Shown here piece after piece: positions 1 through 13,700 of a stretch of DNA of 64,000 nucleotides. The stretch lies in the NCBI GenBank assembly GCA_021018995.1, contig CM037587.1:4280866-4344865 (forward strand). Direction: 5' to 3'. Source of the DNA: Chloranthus sessilifolius. Taxonomy: Eukaryota > Streptophyta > Magnoliopsida > Chloranthales > Chloranthaceae. The position numbers were made by a program, and so were the translations under genes. The notes beneath the pieces are model-generated. The model saw only the letters and a program-made list of their open reading frames with translations. It was not told the DNA's origin and ran no database searches. Each line of letters begins with the position of its first letter. Within the stretch, counting starts at the first letter, position 1.

Positions 1-50
<50 letters not shown>
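1..50. repeat. (AT)n-(AC)n compound microsatellite
   Basis: Twenty bases of alternating AT run directly into thirty bases of alternating AC at the window edge. The repeat may continue beyond the window. No gene is involved. Confidence 0.95.
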
Positions 51-52
<2 letters not shown>

Positions 53-1047
53 TTTTATTTATTTTTGGTGAATTAACTGTACTACTTCAAGAAATATGAG
101 TTTCAAATAACTCATTCCCAGATATTTTACAATGACATTTAAAACTTTATTCCATTTCAGCTAAACCTAACTGCAAATATTTACTTTTTTGTTAAATTGA
201 AGCCAATACTCACTACACTCTCCTGTTGCCATATGACATATGAAACTCGTTATGCTAGCATATGGGTGCATGTAATACGTACATAAAATACAGTAGCACA
301 GAATGTAATATATTATAGAACTCTTGGAAGTTGGAACTGAGATTGCAACTCAAAAGATAATAGATATTAGGTCAGACCTTCCAAAGAAACCATAATTTAT
401 GTCTACGAAACAGTGCTGTGAATCAAAATAGGGCAGCCTACATTTGGTGTCAATATACACAAAATTAAAATCTCAAAAGATATTCAACTACATTGATTTT
501 CAAATTGTCAAATAAAAGTTCCAATACCAGTAATGAATCTGACATGACAGGTTACTGAGAAAACCCGAAGGTAAACAATCTAACTTTTAAACAGCATCTG
601 ACACTCCAGATATTGTTCTCCCTTTTCCTTTGCAGATATATCTTGGGAATGGCTTGTTTCAATAATCTATTCTATTTTTCTCCTTTTGGAATTTATTCCT
701 CCATATGGGATCAATTTTTTATTTAGAAGAGGAAAAAAGAGGCTGATTTTGTGCAAAAAATCCTAGTCATAAACAACTCATAACTGCCCATATTTTAAAA
801 AAAAGGAACTTACTCCACAAAGTAAAAGGGTAAAGTCTGGTGTTCTATGAATTCACTGGAATAAAAAAAAATCTGAGATAAGCATGGGGTGGTGATCCAT
901 CCCTCCTTTGCAATCCCAAAAACCACACCTATCCAGCATATTTAGGTCACTCTGGGGGGAAAAAAAAGCAGGGCCTATCCTTTCTGGTAATAGGCGGCTT
1001 CCCCATGGAAATAAAGAACATTTGAGATGGAAATCATACCAAGTCCT
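51..1047. other. 3' flank of DEK1, AT-rich, no gene seen
   Basis: I see no coding region here. On the minus strand this stretch follows the DEK1 stop codon and should contain its 3'UTR. Minus-strand AATAAA-like signals occur near 692-697 and 718-723 and could direct polyadenylation about 0.6 kb after the stop. The signal choice is inference; nothing in the sequence fixes the cleavage site. Confidence 0.4.
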
Positions 1048-1348
1048 TGTAATCCACCCATTTGTGGTTCATTTGACCTGCCTGCATACATGCACAGCTC
1101 GAGGACACCCTGAGCAATGAAAAACCATGCAGAAGCACCCCAATCCATAGTGCAACAAAAACAGCCTCTTAATCGAACGACATTGTGTACTATACATAGT
1201 GTAATCCACCCATTTGTGGTTCATTTGACCTGCCTGCATACATGCACAGCTCGAGGACACCCTGAGCAATGAAAAACCATGCAGAAGCACCCCAATCCAT
1301 AGTGCAACAAAAACAGCCTCTTAATCGAACGACATTGTGTACTATACA
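1048..1348. repeat. 149-bp perfect tandem duplication over the DEK1 stop
   Basis: Bases 1048-1196 are repeated without a mismatch at 1200-1348, an offset of 152 with three bases between copies. The second copy contains the last two codons of DEK1 (Val and the TAG stop) and the adjoining 3'UTR; the first copy lies wholly in the 3'UTR. The identity implies a recent duplication or an assembly error. Confidence 0.95.
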
Positions 1349-2185
1349 GCTTCAAGGGTTATGCTTGCTTTAGTGAAAACAGATAGAACAAATGGCGCTT
1401 CTTCTCCAGGGTGGATAGTTGTAGGCACTATTGTGTACCCCTTGGGATAAGGTTCCAAAACCATTTCACATGATATTTCTCGGGAGTTGACATAATCTGT
1501 CCCACCAACCGATTCGTGTAAGTAAATGTTATACGCTGCACGCTGACCACGGGTTTTGAGAATTCTCATTCCAATGTAGAACATCTGTGCATCGTGACTG
1601 GACTGATAGTTTCTGAAACCAGCTGGCTTTCTGGAGAAACTCACACCCTAATCATACAGGCAAAAGAGAACAATCAAGACCTTAATAACACAAGGCATCA
1701 GCAAAAGGACAATAAAATACACAAATTAATATAGTATAAAGCATGGTACAACTCAGCTGATAGTGATGCGTATCGGTTTCGTCTAGGACCTATACCGGTA
1801 CAGGGTGGTATCGGTATCGGACCGATACTGTCTCGGTATCGGCGGATACTATCTCGGCATCGGTATCGGTCGATACGTATCGGTCCATGATGGACTGATA
1901 CAGATACCGAATTTGACACCTTGGTACAAAGTCAAGGGATAAGCATACCTGAGTTAAGGTAATAACCACGTGAATTGGGAATGATGCCTCTGCCCCGGAC
2001 ACCTTTAATCGGAACTGTGGGTTTTGGTGCCAGGTGTCATAATCTTGGCAACCACCAGCACTGTAACCCCGCCACTGCCCATGGAGGGAATAACGCATCT
2101 CTGGAGGATAGATCCGGCAAACATATATTGAGCGAAAATGAATCTGAAAATCTTGCCAAGACATCCAGAATATCCCATCTTTGGA
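1342..2185 (-). other. DEK1: DEK1 exons 29-30: calpain C2-like domain and C-terminus
   Basis: Residues 1974-2153. Exon 29 begins SKDGIFWMSWQDFQIHFRS and includes WRGYSAGGCQDYDTWHQNPQ. Exon 30 begins GVSFSRKPAGFRNYQSSHD, then LHESVGGTDYVNSREISC and ends FVLSVFTKASITLEAV. This is the C2-like half that in animal calpains is domain III; in DEK1 the CysPc-C2L pair is the part that can rescue mutants (family knowledge). The final two codons lie inside the 149-bp duplication. Confidence 0.95.
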
Positions 2186-4690
2186 CTGTCCAAAAGGGAA
2201 AATGCCAGTTTAAGGAATGAGGATGATTGAAAATGCAATGATGTGTAGTGCAATGCAGAAAAATTATATAAAACCTAAAAACTAAGGTTGGAACAAGTTC
2301 TAAGGAAGGTTGAGGGAAGCCCCACTTCCATATTCTAAAGAAGAAAGCGGAGCATAATAAGCACCTGAGGAACATGTTTCAGCTTGTGCTTCATCCGATC
2401 AGTCCATTCAGGTGATGAGTCGGACCATGGGCCATTCCACTCTACCTCATTTGCCCACGGATTTCGAATCTGAATAAGCTTGTGGCCATCTACCTCTCTC
2501 ACCTGAATCAGAATTTTAATAGAAGTACAAGATTGGTATATTTCCCACAAGAATCTTCCCTAGAAAATAACAGAAACAGACTAAAGTAACAATAACACGT
2601 CAATGTACCTGTAATAATGAGTAAGCATGCCCTTGAACGATTCCGCTAGAAGAAATGTGTACATCAGAACCTGATGGACTCCCAGCACCAAGTAGAAAAC
2701 CCTCTTGTTTGAATCGTAATAACTGAGTCCACAATCGTCCACTTGCAAGATCAATTTGGGCTTGTGTACTCCTCATGTCAATCTCCTCGCCAGCCCCTCC
2801 AGTAAGGTCTACAAGAGCATCTTGGACAAGTCCCCCTTCAAGCGCCTCATAAGAGCCGTGCAGCTTGGCATAAGCCTTCTCCAAAATAGAAACCCAGAGT
2901 TCGTTTCCCTTCCTACTGGTAGCAAATGCTGGTTTTCCAGGTGACTCACAAGGAATCCAATCATCAACAACAACAGGGACCCACTCACCCTACAATAACA
3001 ACACATAATATATGTGTTAGTGATTAAGCAATCAAGCTCACAAAGTAAAGATTGAGATCATATGGGATGAATATAGTTTTTGATATCGAGATCATATGGG
3101 ATGAATGTAGTCTTTGATAGTATCGGTTATGCATACTTCCAGTACAGTGAGAAGCTGTGCCTACCCATGTAAATGTAATCATTGATGGTCCAGATAAGAC
3201 AGGCATGAACCAAAACTAGTTCAACAACAATCGCTTCTTAAAAATTTTATTGAACATTTTCTTCGTCCAAATCAACATCAATAATTATAACTTCATATTA
3301 TAAATCAGTTTTAGATTAACAGATAGGTATCATACACTTGATTCTTCATGGATTTGGATCTATTACGTGAACATCTGTCTCTTGCTCGAGAAGTGCCTTT
3401 CGGTGGGTATTAGCGGCAGTGTACAGTCCAAACAAACAAGATATTGAAGAAGAAAAGTGGAACAAGTTGATTAGGCTGAGGGGGTGCATAGATACTCTTT
3501 GATGCAGCGGGGACGAGAGGATTTCCAGTGGAATCTCACTCTGATAGCCCTCACTACGCTCAACCAGGGCTTGCTCATACCACTCCACAGCTTGTAGTCT
3601 CTAGGACACATCGGGAGGGAGGGAGGGAGGGAGGGGAATCTGGACAGTGGTCACTTTTTGACAGTGGTCACTAGGTAGAGCCTTCTTCGTTGGGGTGAGA
3701 TTTTAGCAAGAGAAGAAAGGTGTAAGTCGCATTACCACTAGCACGAGGGGCTTTGAACACTTTGTTCGGAGGGGCAATTTTATAGGTCTACCTTTGGATG
3801 GGCTGTGTTTGCATGACATGATAACAAAGGGAGCCTTTTTATATCAACGTTCAATAGGTTTCCCATCCCTAGTGAATGGGTCTCTGATTTTATAGAAGTT
3901 TAGCCAATGGATCTTCCAAAGCTGCCATTGGACTGTATGATTCTAGGCCCTTATCCATTCCATTTCAAGTTCATTTGGTTGGAAAACGTTGATTTTTTGG
4001 AGCCTATTATGAGTTGGTGGACCTTCCTTGTAGTAGAAGGTTGGGATAGAGTAACCAAGTTCAGATTTAGCAATCATTTTGCACTTCAGTTTTATTCGGA
4101 CAAATTTGGAAACGACTCGGAAAATTTTTGGGATTATAAAAATAATTAAAATATAATGCAAAAACGTACACAAACCAATTTAAAGTTAAAAATGATGTTT
4201 TTTAATCCACGTGTATCACAAATTCAAAATCATTAAAAATAATATTAATAATAATAATCATAGCAAAAAGTATGATTAAAGGATTTTATCACAAGCATAA
4301 AGACTCAAAAAAATCGGAAATTTTGAAAAAAAAAAAATTGCCACATTGGTTGATTAAAAATTTCGCAGACATCTATTCAAAAAAAAAAAAATTCTAAAAT
4401 TGATTCTCGGAGAAATTTGCGAGAGAGGGGATGGTCACTGTTTGTGGTTAAGCTGAAATTGCTTGAGGAAATTTTGAACGTTTGATACAAGGATCGCTTT
4501 TGGGTATGATGATATAAAAGAGTAAAATATTGGATGAGTTCCTTGAGAAGAACAAAGGAAGGTGGTTACAAACTCAATTGTATTTTATTGATTTTAAAAA
4601 AGTGACAATAATCGGGATACACATAATGCAGATTTTTTGGTCAAATGGTTCACGCAGAAGAAATGCAATGGAAGAAAATAAAAAAAATAA

Positions 4691-4749
<59 letters not shown>

Positions 4750-7663
4750 AAGTGAATGGCTCATGGAAAGGGACGAAATACAATATCTATTAATTTCCAA
4801 CCTATGGCCATGGTGTCTCGTGATACGACTAAACTGAATCTATTACAACTCGACATCATGCAACACCACCTCGGCTAAGCGATTGTGACTCAATAAGTAG
4901 TAGATTCTGACATGCATGGGAATTCTATTAGGGATCCCAATAGAAAATATACCCCTACGATCGGAGATTAGGGTCAAACAATACAGTGGTAGTGGTCTGT
5001 ATTGTGACTCAATAATGCTTACCGCTTGAATTCAGTCTATGGCAAAGTATCATTCAAAATAAACTACAACCAATGAACCAAGGGCCAAACAAGGCCAACT
5101 TCATTTTACAAATCTTACACAAATTGCAATTTGAAATTTATGGTATCTCTTGCAATTTGAAATTTATGGTATCTCTAGATACTATTGAAAACTCAAATGT
5201 ACACACAAAGACGATAATAATAACAATAATAATAATAATAATAATAATAATAGGTTTACATTTCTCAGATAAAGTTATACATTTACTTTATTAGTTATGA
5301 TCAATGGCTTCTTAGGACTCCCACTAATTGAATTTTTTAAATTCCCGTATATGTCCCCCTCTAGCTATTTATCTTTTCTTGAGTGCTTAAATTTGAACAA
5401 CACCTAGTTCTCTTTTGTTGATCCATCTGCAATTCCAAACCGTGGTACTAAATACCAACAAAAAAATTTCAAACACCAAAACGAGCCTTCTTCCATAATC
5501 CTCATTGAGGCACAAGCAAGAAAAATCAAAGACATAATATAGGTGTTCAAGGAAATAAGTCAGAAGCATAAAGGATCATGTAGTTATGAACTCCTCACCT
5601 GAATACAGAAGCGAACAGTATAAATTCCCTCCTCATTATATTCAGGTGTAATTATTACTTCTGATATTCGTGAAGCCTCAGTTAGAACAGCAACAGCACT
5701 CAAGAACCAGCAGTCACCTAATCGACCCTGGAAAGAGGAACATATGGAAATATGCAACTCTTAACAGATGAATAAAAAAAATTCCATCATCATTCAAATT
5801 AAATTTAAGCAGAAAAAACTATGATGCCCGGATAATAATACATATATAGATATAAAATGGGAATTGTGGAACTACTTATCTTTTTCCAAAATCCAAGAGT
5901 ATACATCTGTTTTAAATTCATATCATATTTTAGATTCATTATATCATGAGCTTTTTTCAAATATGTGGATGGTGCTGCATTATCCAACCCAAGAGGGCAG
6001 AAGTGGGTGGCATTCTCCGAGATGGCACTCTAGATTACCATACAGCACTCTGGCTGGTGGCAAAAAACCTGGACCGTTAAGCAATTATGAGATCATCCAT
6101 GCGCTGTCTAACAAACAGTGGATGTGCAAACATGTAATCAAGGTAATTACGTGGCAGATTGTCTTGCCAAATGGGCTGCCGATTCTAAAACACCCATCAT
6201 TTTCAATCATTCTTTTTCCCAACTGCCAAGTGCCGTCAAAAGACAATTTAGAGGAGATTCTTTAGAATCACCAAGGGTGTGAATTCTTTAATTTTTTTTG
6301 GCTGTTTTTTACCTGGAGGTGGCGACAGTTAAGTGTTGATGCCCCGTCGTTCAAGGTCAGGAAGCAAGCAAAAGACTGCTATATTACTACAGCCACCTAG
6401 CCCGAAGCCACCGCCATACAAAGCCTTTCCCTTTCCATTGATTCAGGGGTGATGGCAATGCCGAAGCTCCTGGGCAGTGGAATCATTGAGGATTATCCAC
6501 ATAGCATTGTACTTATTTACCGTTTCTTTTAATAAAATTGCTTTTTTTTTACAAAAAATAAATAAATAAGCTTCAAATATGTAGCTTACACTGGAGAGTC
6601 TTTATGGTATGACTCTTTACAACCACAAACAACGGCTTTTAACAAAAAAGGCTTATAAAACGTGCTTTTATCGGGAAAATGTATAAAACACATTTTTTCG
6701 CTTAAAAAACATTTTATATGAAATATAAAATGTGTTTTAAACGTAAAAAAAAGGTTTAATTGAATATTTTTTCTGTATTTTATTTTAGTGCATATTTTTT
6801 CTTTTTTATATCATTTTTTTCGTAGTTTCCATTTTCCCCCTTTTTCCCCGTACTTTCAGTTTTTGTCATTCTTTCCGAATTGTTCCCTTATTGTTTTATT
6901 TCCTTATTCCATCTTGGTGACTATGTTTATAACAGGTCATATATGTTTCTTCCATGACAAAGCCATAACATATATTAAGTACCTTAAGAAAATCAAACTC
7001 TAATACAAAATGGTATTATTTCAAATTGCTCATGACAAAAAATCACAGGCAGCACCATTTATTTAATTTTCACTTTGGGCAACAACATCTCTTTAAATCT
7101 TAGGCAGCACCATTAACAAAATGTGATACATTTTCTGCAAATTTCTCTAGATGAACAAAAATAATAAGGCCAAATAAATTGAACAAGAAGATTTAGGTCA
7201 TTCTTCTCATCCATGCAAAAAAATAAAAGCACGGCTGGAAGACTGAGCAACAAGAAGAAGACGACTTAGCAAAGTTTTCTCAGACAGGCAAAAAATGCAC
7301 AGCCGAGAAGACTGAGAGAAGAAGGAAAAGAAGACGGAAGAAGCAAGAAGAAAGATCAAAGAAACAAAAAAAGAGAAAAAAACTACCATCGTCCCGTCGT
7401 AGTCCATGTCGCTGTTAGGGCACAAGATGAAGAGAGTTGACAGACAGGGTAGAGGTCGAGAGGGGAGAGTCAAGAGCTAGGCCTCTCACCCTTGAGTAAG
7501 GGAGAAATGCAGTGACATACACAAAATTCATCAATTATTAGGTAAGTTACAGAACTCCACAAATAAACAGTGAATGATTCAGTAACATAAGTGGGCGAAT
7601 TTTTATTTTTAACAATTCGGAGACTTTTGTGACTGCTACTCTACAGCCTTGCCATGGTGAGGC

Positions 7664-7724
<61 letters not shown>

Positions 7725-10700
7725 CACACTATCGTTCCATTTGGACTCTTTTATAGAGGAAGAAATTTTTAATTATTTTTTTTAATAATACTAATCAAAG
7801 GTCAATATGAATTTTAATTAATTTGTTTATGATATTATTCAAAAGCTGATTACATGATTCAAAAGTTTTAAGATAAAATACATTAAACAAAAATGTGAAA
7901 TATCAAACAAGGTCCTCAAATAAATATAATAATATCTGATAATTTTACTATTACTATTATTCTATTGAAGTATTGAACGATCAAATATGTGTGTGTATGT
8001 ATACGTTTAGCATTCTATGATTCTATCTTAAAACAATTTATCGAACATGAAACATCAACTATCAAGCATGGCTCTGAACTTCTAATATTGAAGATTTGAG
8101 GCCATAGGTTTTTCTCTTCTTTTTCCTCTTCTTTTGGATCGGTAGGTTGTAGGTTCATCTTTGCATCAACTATCAAAAATGAAATATCAGCAATGTTGAA
8201 ACATAAATAAATATCAATAAAAATATGAAATATTAAGTAATTTTTGGGCCTCCTTAGGAAACCCACGAAGGAGGAAAGACACACGGAAACCCAAATATTT
8301 AGTGTTTCAAACATTTGCAAGTTTGTAAACTCTTAAAAATATTTTTAGCTAAAAATGCCCTTGAAACAGCGAAATAAAGGCTTAAAAGCCCTTGACAACA
8401 TTACGAAATGACGAGATGATATATTTACATTAAAAAATATTCTAAAAAATAGTGCCCATGGTTTCAGGTGTATGCCTATATGGTGATACCATGGCATCGC
8501 TATTTGGTATTCGCTAGCTATTTAGTTTGTAGAAAGCATTTTTGGTCGCCGCTATAGCCTCTTCATGATGAGGCTATATGTCAGATTAACTACCACGATA
8601 AGCATCTTATGAGTATCTAGTTTCCTTATTGATATCCTAGCAGATTGATACTGACAAGCTAATCATTTAGAAGTACCCTTGCCAGACAAAAAAAAAGGTC
8701 ATGCTGACATAAAATTTCTATGGGTAGTTGAAAAATGAGCGCCCATACCTGACAAACATCAGATGGATTTGCAGAACCAGAAAATAAGCATGGATGTGAA
8801 TCCACACAACTCTCTTTCACTATCTCAGTTGGTCTCATCCATTCCGAAACAACCTGTAAGTCAAGGTTAACAGAAAGTGGAACAATCAACACAAAAAGCA
8901 GTATAATCAACAATTTTAGTAGCTGCTAGCAAGGTATCAAACTCGATACCGGTATCAGGTATCGGTCCATCTTGGACCAATATGTGTCGGCTGATACAGA
9001 AACAGAATTGACCGTATCGACCATTTTTATTTATTTTATTGAAGAAAGCAAAAAAACTACTAAAAAAAGAGTAATTGTATCTGTCAGTATCGGTCCGACA
9101 CCGATACTGAGAGACTTGCCTGCAGTTTTAAAGGAGGATTTTCAGGATCCACAAACAAAGACTGGTCATCCGGAGGAAACTCTTGGTCAGTGAAATGTGT
9201 TTCTCCTCTTGCAGAAAGAGCCTCCTTAACAGCCATCTCAACTGATAGCATTCGTTGATTGATTTCCTCTTGTGTTTCCATCCTAGATTTCCGTAGTTTT
9301 CTTGCAAAGTTGTCGATATCAATTGCCACTGCTTCCCGATCTGATCGTCTTTTCCTCCCACTTGAATATTGCCCATCCCAATCTACATCGTCTCTATCAT
9401 ATATATCAACATCTGCTGGGTCACTGTCCCATTCATCAACCTAAAAGTAAATCATTGGAAGCAGCAAATCAGTGAACAACTCATGCAACCAAATACGGGT
9501 ACAGGTTTAATACAGTCAGCAAAAAAGTTGGAAAAAAGGAAAAATACGGGAAATTTGGGAAAAAGGCAAAAAAAAAAAAAACAAACTGGAAAATACGAAC
9601 GATGGAAAAAAAACCAGAAAGATTAGAACAAATTGCGCAAAAATGAGATAGTATTAAATTTTTTTAACAAAAGTTCTAAAACAGTACTTTTAAAATACGG
9701 AAAAAAAATGTTTAATAAGTGAAATACATTGTGGGAAAAATATGTGTATTAGAGGCCTATTTTTCACAAAAAAAACCATACAACGATAGAACTGACATGA
9801 TTCTCATTATGAACATACATACTGACGGAAACAAACTTTATCGAAGAAAACCAGTTAAAATACTATAATGTGATAAAGGTATGGTAAATGCTTACCCTGG
9901 AAGGTGATTCAACCCAGTGCCAGCCATCATCTGGGGGATCGATCATGTTATAATCAGCTGAGCTTGTAGCAGCATGAAATGCCACAATCTCATCTTCAGT
10001 CAAACACCTTCCCCATACAAAAGCATCCATTAATTGCATCTTCGAATCAGATCCTTCACTATCTGACCTCCCAAATGCATCCAAATCTGTCGGTGGTCTA
10101 ATACCAATATAAACGGCTGTTCCCTGCTCCCAAATTCCATCGCCCATGTGGAGTGGTAATCCGCTCTGGAATCCATCAAAAACCCCATCCAGATAACAAG
10201 TTGCCTCACCTGCTTCAGCATCTATAGTCATTGTCACAATATGCCACCTGCAAAGAAGTTTGGAGATATCTGGTCAAAAGTTTTAAGTCGTGATACATAA
10301 ACTGAAATAAGCAATTTCATAAACAATTATATCCGGCTACATATACTAAAACAGACATGGCAACGAACAGGAATATGGCTCGGCATTTCCACAAATCCAA
10401 CACATGAATACAGACATGGGTATTTACCTTGTATTAAAATTTTAATTATATAGTAAATATAGGTACCATGGTTTTAAAACTCGACGAGTCAACTCGGAAC
10501 GCGGGCGAGTCGACCCGGCCCGACTAAGTTTCGAGACAACTCGTCATACAACTCGAAAGCTGTAAGACTGGGTCGACTCAGAAAATCGACCGATTTTGTC
10601 GGCTTGGCGAGTCGACTCAAGCCACTTATTCATTAGGATAGGCGGGGTTTTTTACTAATTTTAAAGGGCATTTAAGTAAAATGCATGTTTTTATATAAAA

Positions 10701-13700
10701 CCCAACCCTCGTCTCAACACTATTCCTAAAGCCTCTCGTCCCTAATCCTCTCGATTCCACACCCCCGTGAAAAACCCTAAGCCATCTTGCAGCCTTGCGA
10801 AAAATAAAACCCTGCGCAAAAAAAATAATCTAAAGTCCCCCTTCTTGCGAAGAAGAAGAAAGTAGAAGAAAAGAACCCTACCTGTAAGTTCTTTTTTCTG
10901 TTATTTTTTTTTCTTTGGTTATGTTGGACATCAGGCCTGAGGGTTTTTTTTTTATTCACAATGATTGACAATGAATCACAGTGCACGATGATTCATCGGT
11001 GAATTTTCTGTTGGAGCTCAGGCCCAAAATCCTAAAATTCACGGTGAATTTTTTTTTCCACGATGATTCACAGTGAATCCTAGTTTTCTCGTTGTATAAA
11101 GAGCACCTTTTATATAAAGTACTCTTTATATAAAAGAGTACCTTTATTTATAACCCAAGATACTTCTGTCTCAACCCAATTTTTACATGCTTTAAACCAG
11201 TGACTACTTTGCATTAGACAATAAAGATCATTTTTTGTGTCAATATATCATCAGATTCTGGGATCACTTTTCTAATTCTTGGATGGATGGGATCTGTATA
11301 TTAGATAAATTTGAATATATCAAATATTTAATATATATATATATATAGACCAGAGTCGGACTGAGTTTCCGAGTTGACTCTACTCAGCTGACTTCCGAGT
11401 CGAATTGAGTTTTTGTGTTTTAAAACCATGATAGGTACTATTAAATTTTTTAGATATGTGTTTTATAGTTCACATTCTCTTTCTTTATCATATCATTTGA
11501 ATTTTCTTATAAAAAAATGGCATGGAGTTATATAAATATAATACCACTAATACAATAGGACATAATAAAATGTAACCTTCAAGTATCCAAAGAAATATTT
11601 GGTACAAACGCTGGCACATATTGTGCCAACTGGTGGATTTAACAAGCCTGTCGTGACGTAATTGTCCTCTATCTGATTAATGAAATATTAGAGCATGTTC
11701 TTCTCTTCATAATTTTGTCGATTGTGTGCTCAAGCAATACCCTATCCATAAATAGTTGGTGGTCGTCTGAACCCTCATTCATGTTATACGGACAGAGTGA
11801 CTGAATGGTGATCCATAATCAAAACTAGTATATTAATTTGACCTACTGAGGGTGCTATAGTTGTCAGCTTCCCAATGGCTTAACTCACATGTAAAATCAG
11901 TGCCTGGGCACAAAGGGGGTATGATGAATCCCTCACTAAAGGTCAGTTAACAACTACTTTTCATGTGACGTGTGTTCTCTCACATAAGCAGATTGACTCT
12001 TTTATGATGTGAGTGATTGCACCATTTTTTAGTTACTTCTCACATTGTACATCTGTTCTATTCACACAATCTCGACCATTTCGATATTGTACATTATTTA
12101 AGTTTAGGGTGTTGCTTTGATTTAGCGTACAGGTTGCGACATTGGGATGAGCGCAGTAGCACCTATTTTGGGTAACAGCGTGATGTCACTAGACTGCTTT
12201 CCACATGTGATTGGAGCAATTTACAGCCCCACCAACTCAAGGAATTAATGCGTTATAAATTTATTTGTCAAAATTACTTTTGTAATTCCTAGAATGCACA
12301 TGTTAATTTTCTTAGGTACTAACAGACATCCACAAATTGCATGATTTATTTTTCAACATTTTTTGGAAATTACTTAGATGTTCAAAATTATTTGAAAAAC
12401 TGTTTTAGTGATCTAACATAATGTCATGTGTCAAAAAAATTTACCAAAATTTTTTAGTTTTTCTTCTTTTTTTCATATTTGGTTTTTTCCATGTTCTGTT
12501 TATTTATAATAGTTATCAGGGAAAACACGAATTTTCAAATCATTTTTAAGGATTTTTATGTATCCTGCAAATGATGGTTGATTAATCCAATGCATGGAGA
12601 AATAATTACGAATTTTTATGCATCCTGCATTGATTAATCCAATGAATGGAGACAATATGGGACCTCCCCAACTAGATGGGATAAGGCTGTGACAATGATA
12701 ATGATAAGGACGATGCAATATGGGATCCGGATCATTGATCGGTCTTAGAAGCGACAAGGACAAGTGCGTGGTGGGTACTTCCATAATAGGTTGTTAGGGA
12801 AATCACTTGTATAGTCTAGTATTCACCATTGGGATGATGGTTAGTTTGGCATAACACCGGTTAGGATCACTTAAGTCATCGGATCAGGTCCCGAACCAAT
12901 AATAGCTTTAAAGGTGTATAAGTCATATAATCTCGGGTTTCCTAATTAACTCTTTTCCTTTCTTGTTAAATAGTCCTTAAGAATCACAGCCTCACACATC
13001 TTAGAGAAACTGTAATATTTAAAGAGGAGAGTTTGAACCCTAAAATGGTGAATTGAAGATCAAAAGTAGATCAAGAGAAAAGAAGATCAAAGCCTCCTAA
13101 TCGACATACCAACCATCAACCAAAATGTTTTCTTACTAATTAAAAATGCAAAGATAAGAATCATGTAATTTATATTTTATTGTCATGAGCTCTAGATCAT
13201 TTTTCTATAAAAAAAATAAATTTCAGGTTTTAGCAGATTGAGAATTTTCGGAAATCGGTTTTATCTGAAACCACAACAATTGGTTCCATTTCTCATGAGG
13301 ATGATAAATTTATATTTATTTTTTACTACGATAAAAATATGAATTTTGATATTTTATGCTTTCTGAGAAATTTCAAAAAATATAACTTCCAGCCTATTTC
13401 GAGTTTCTGATCCGTATTCGAAATCTGGTTTTGGTTTGATAATCATGTACTGATCATATTAAAATCAGTAGATGATTTGATATCTTCAATTTAATATATG
13501 TTAACAAATTTTTAGATGGAATCTTTAAATTTTTAGAGCTTTTGACCTGTATTCGAAATCCTACTTTGGTTTGATAATAAGGTGTTTCATCATATTCAAA
13601 TCAATAGATGATCTGATATCTTCAATTTGATGTGTTTTATCAAATTTTTTGATGAAATGTTCGAATTTTTAGGTAGGTTTGGAAACTTGATTTTCTAGAT

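Larger units (their letters stand above)
2990..5598 (-). other. DEK1 intron 26 (2.6 kb), no recognised gene
   Basis: Contents: a short tandem repeat near 3054-3122 (unit about 34 bases, GAGATCATATGGGATGAAT), a G-rich (GGGA)n run near 3610-3637, an AT microsatellite at 4699-4746 and an AAT microsatellite at 5216-5252. A minus-strand open frame at 3346-3588 has no family I recognise. The remainder is AT-rich intron sequence. Confidence 0.6.
5728..8748 (-). other. DEK1 intron 25 (3.0 kb) with LINE insert and AT microsatellite
   Basis: A 5'-truncated LINE occupies 5969-6571. An AT microsatellite runs from about 7667 to 7722. The rest is AT-rich; I see no gene in 6585-7660 or 7725-8748. Confidence 0.7.
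2365..8853 (-). other. DEK1: DEK1 exons 25-28: calpain catalytic core (CysPc)
   Basis: Residues 1723-1973. Exon 25 encodes VVSEWMRPTEIVKE and ends NPSDVCQ. Exon 26 opens GRLGDCWFLSAVAVL, placing the nucleophile at Cys1763. Exon 27 holds WVPVVVDDWIPCE, EKAYAKLHGSYEALEGG, VDLTGGAGEEID and GIVQGHAYSLLQ, with catalytic His1921. Exon 28 carries IRNPWANEVEWNGPWSDSS, with catalytic Asn1941 and the calcium-calpain Trp-rich signature. All three catalytic residues are present, so the protease is predicted active. The residue numbers sit two above the Arabidopsis positions I recall (Cys1761), matching the two-residue length difference. Confidence 0.96.

Noticed and set aside
4530-4800. Open frames with Ile-Tyr runs
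   Set aside because: They arise from the AT microsatellite at 4699-4746 and read equally in several frames.
8015-8320. 101-codon minus-strand frame in intron 25
   Set aside because: AT-rich intron sequence in the sense of DEK1, without family features or splice signals joining it to the gene.
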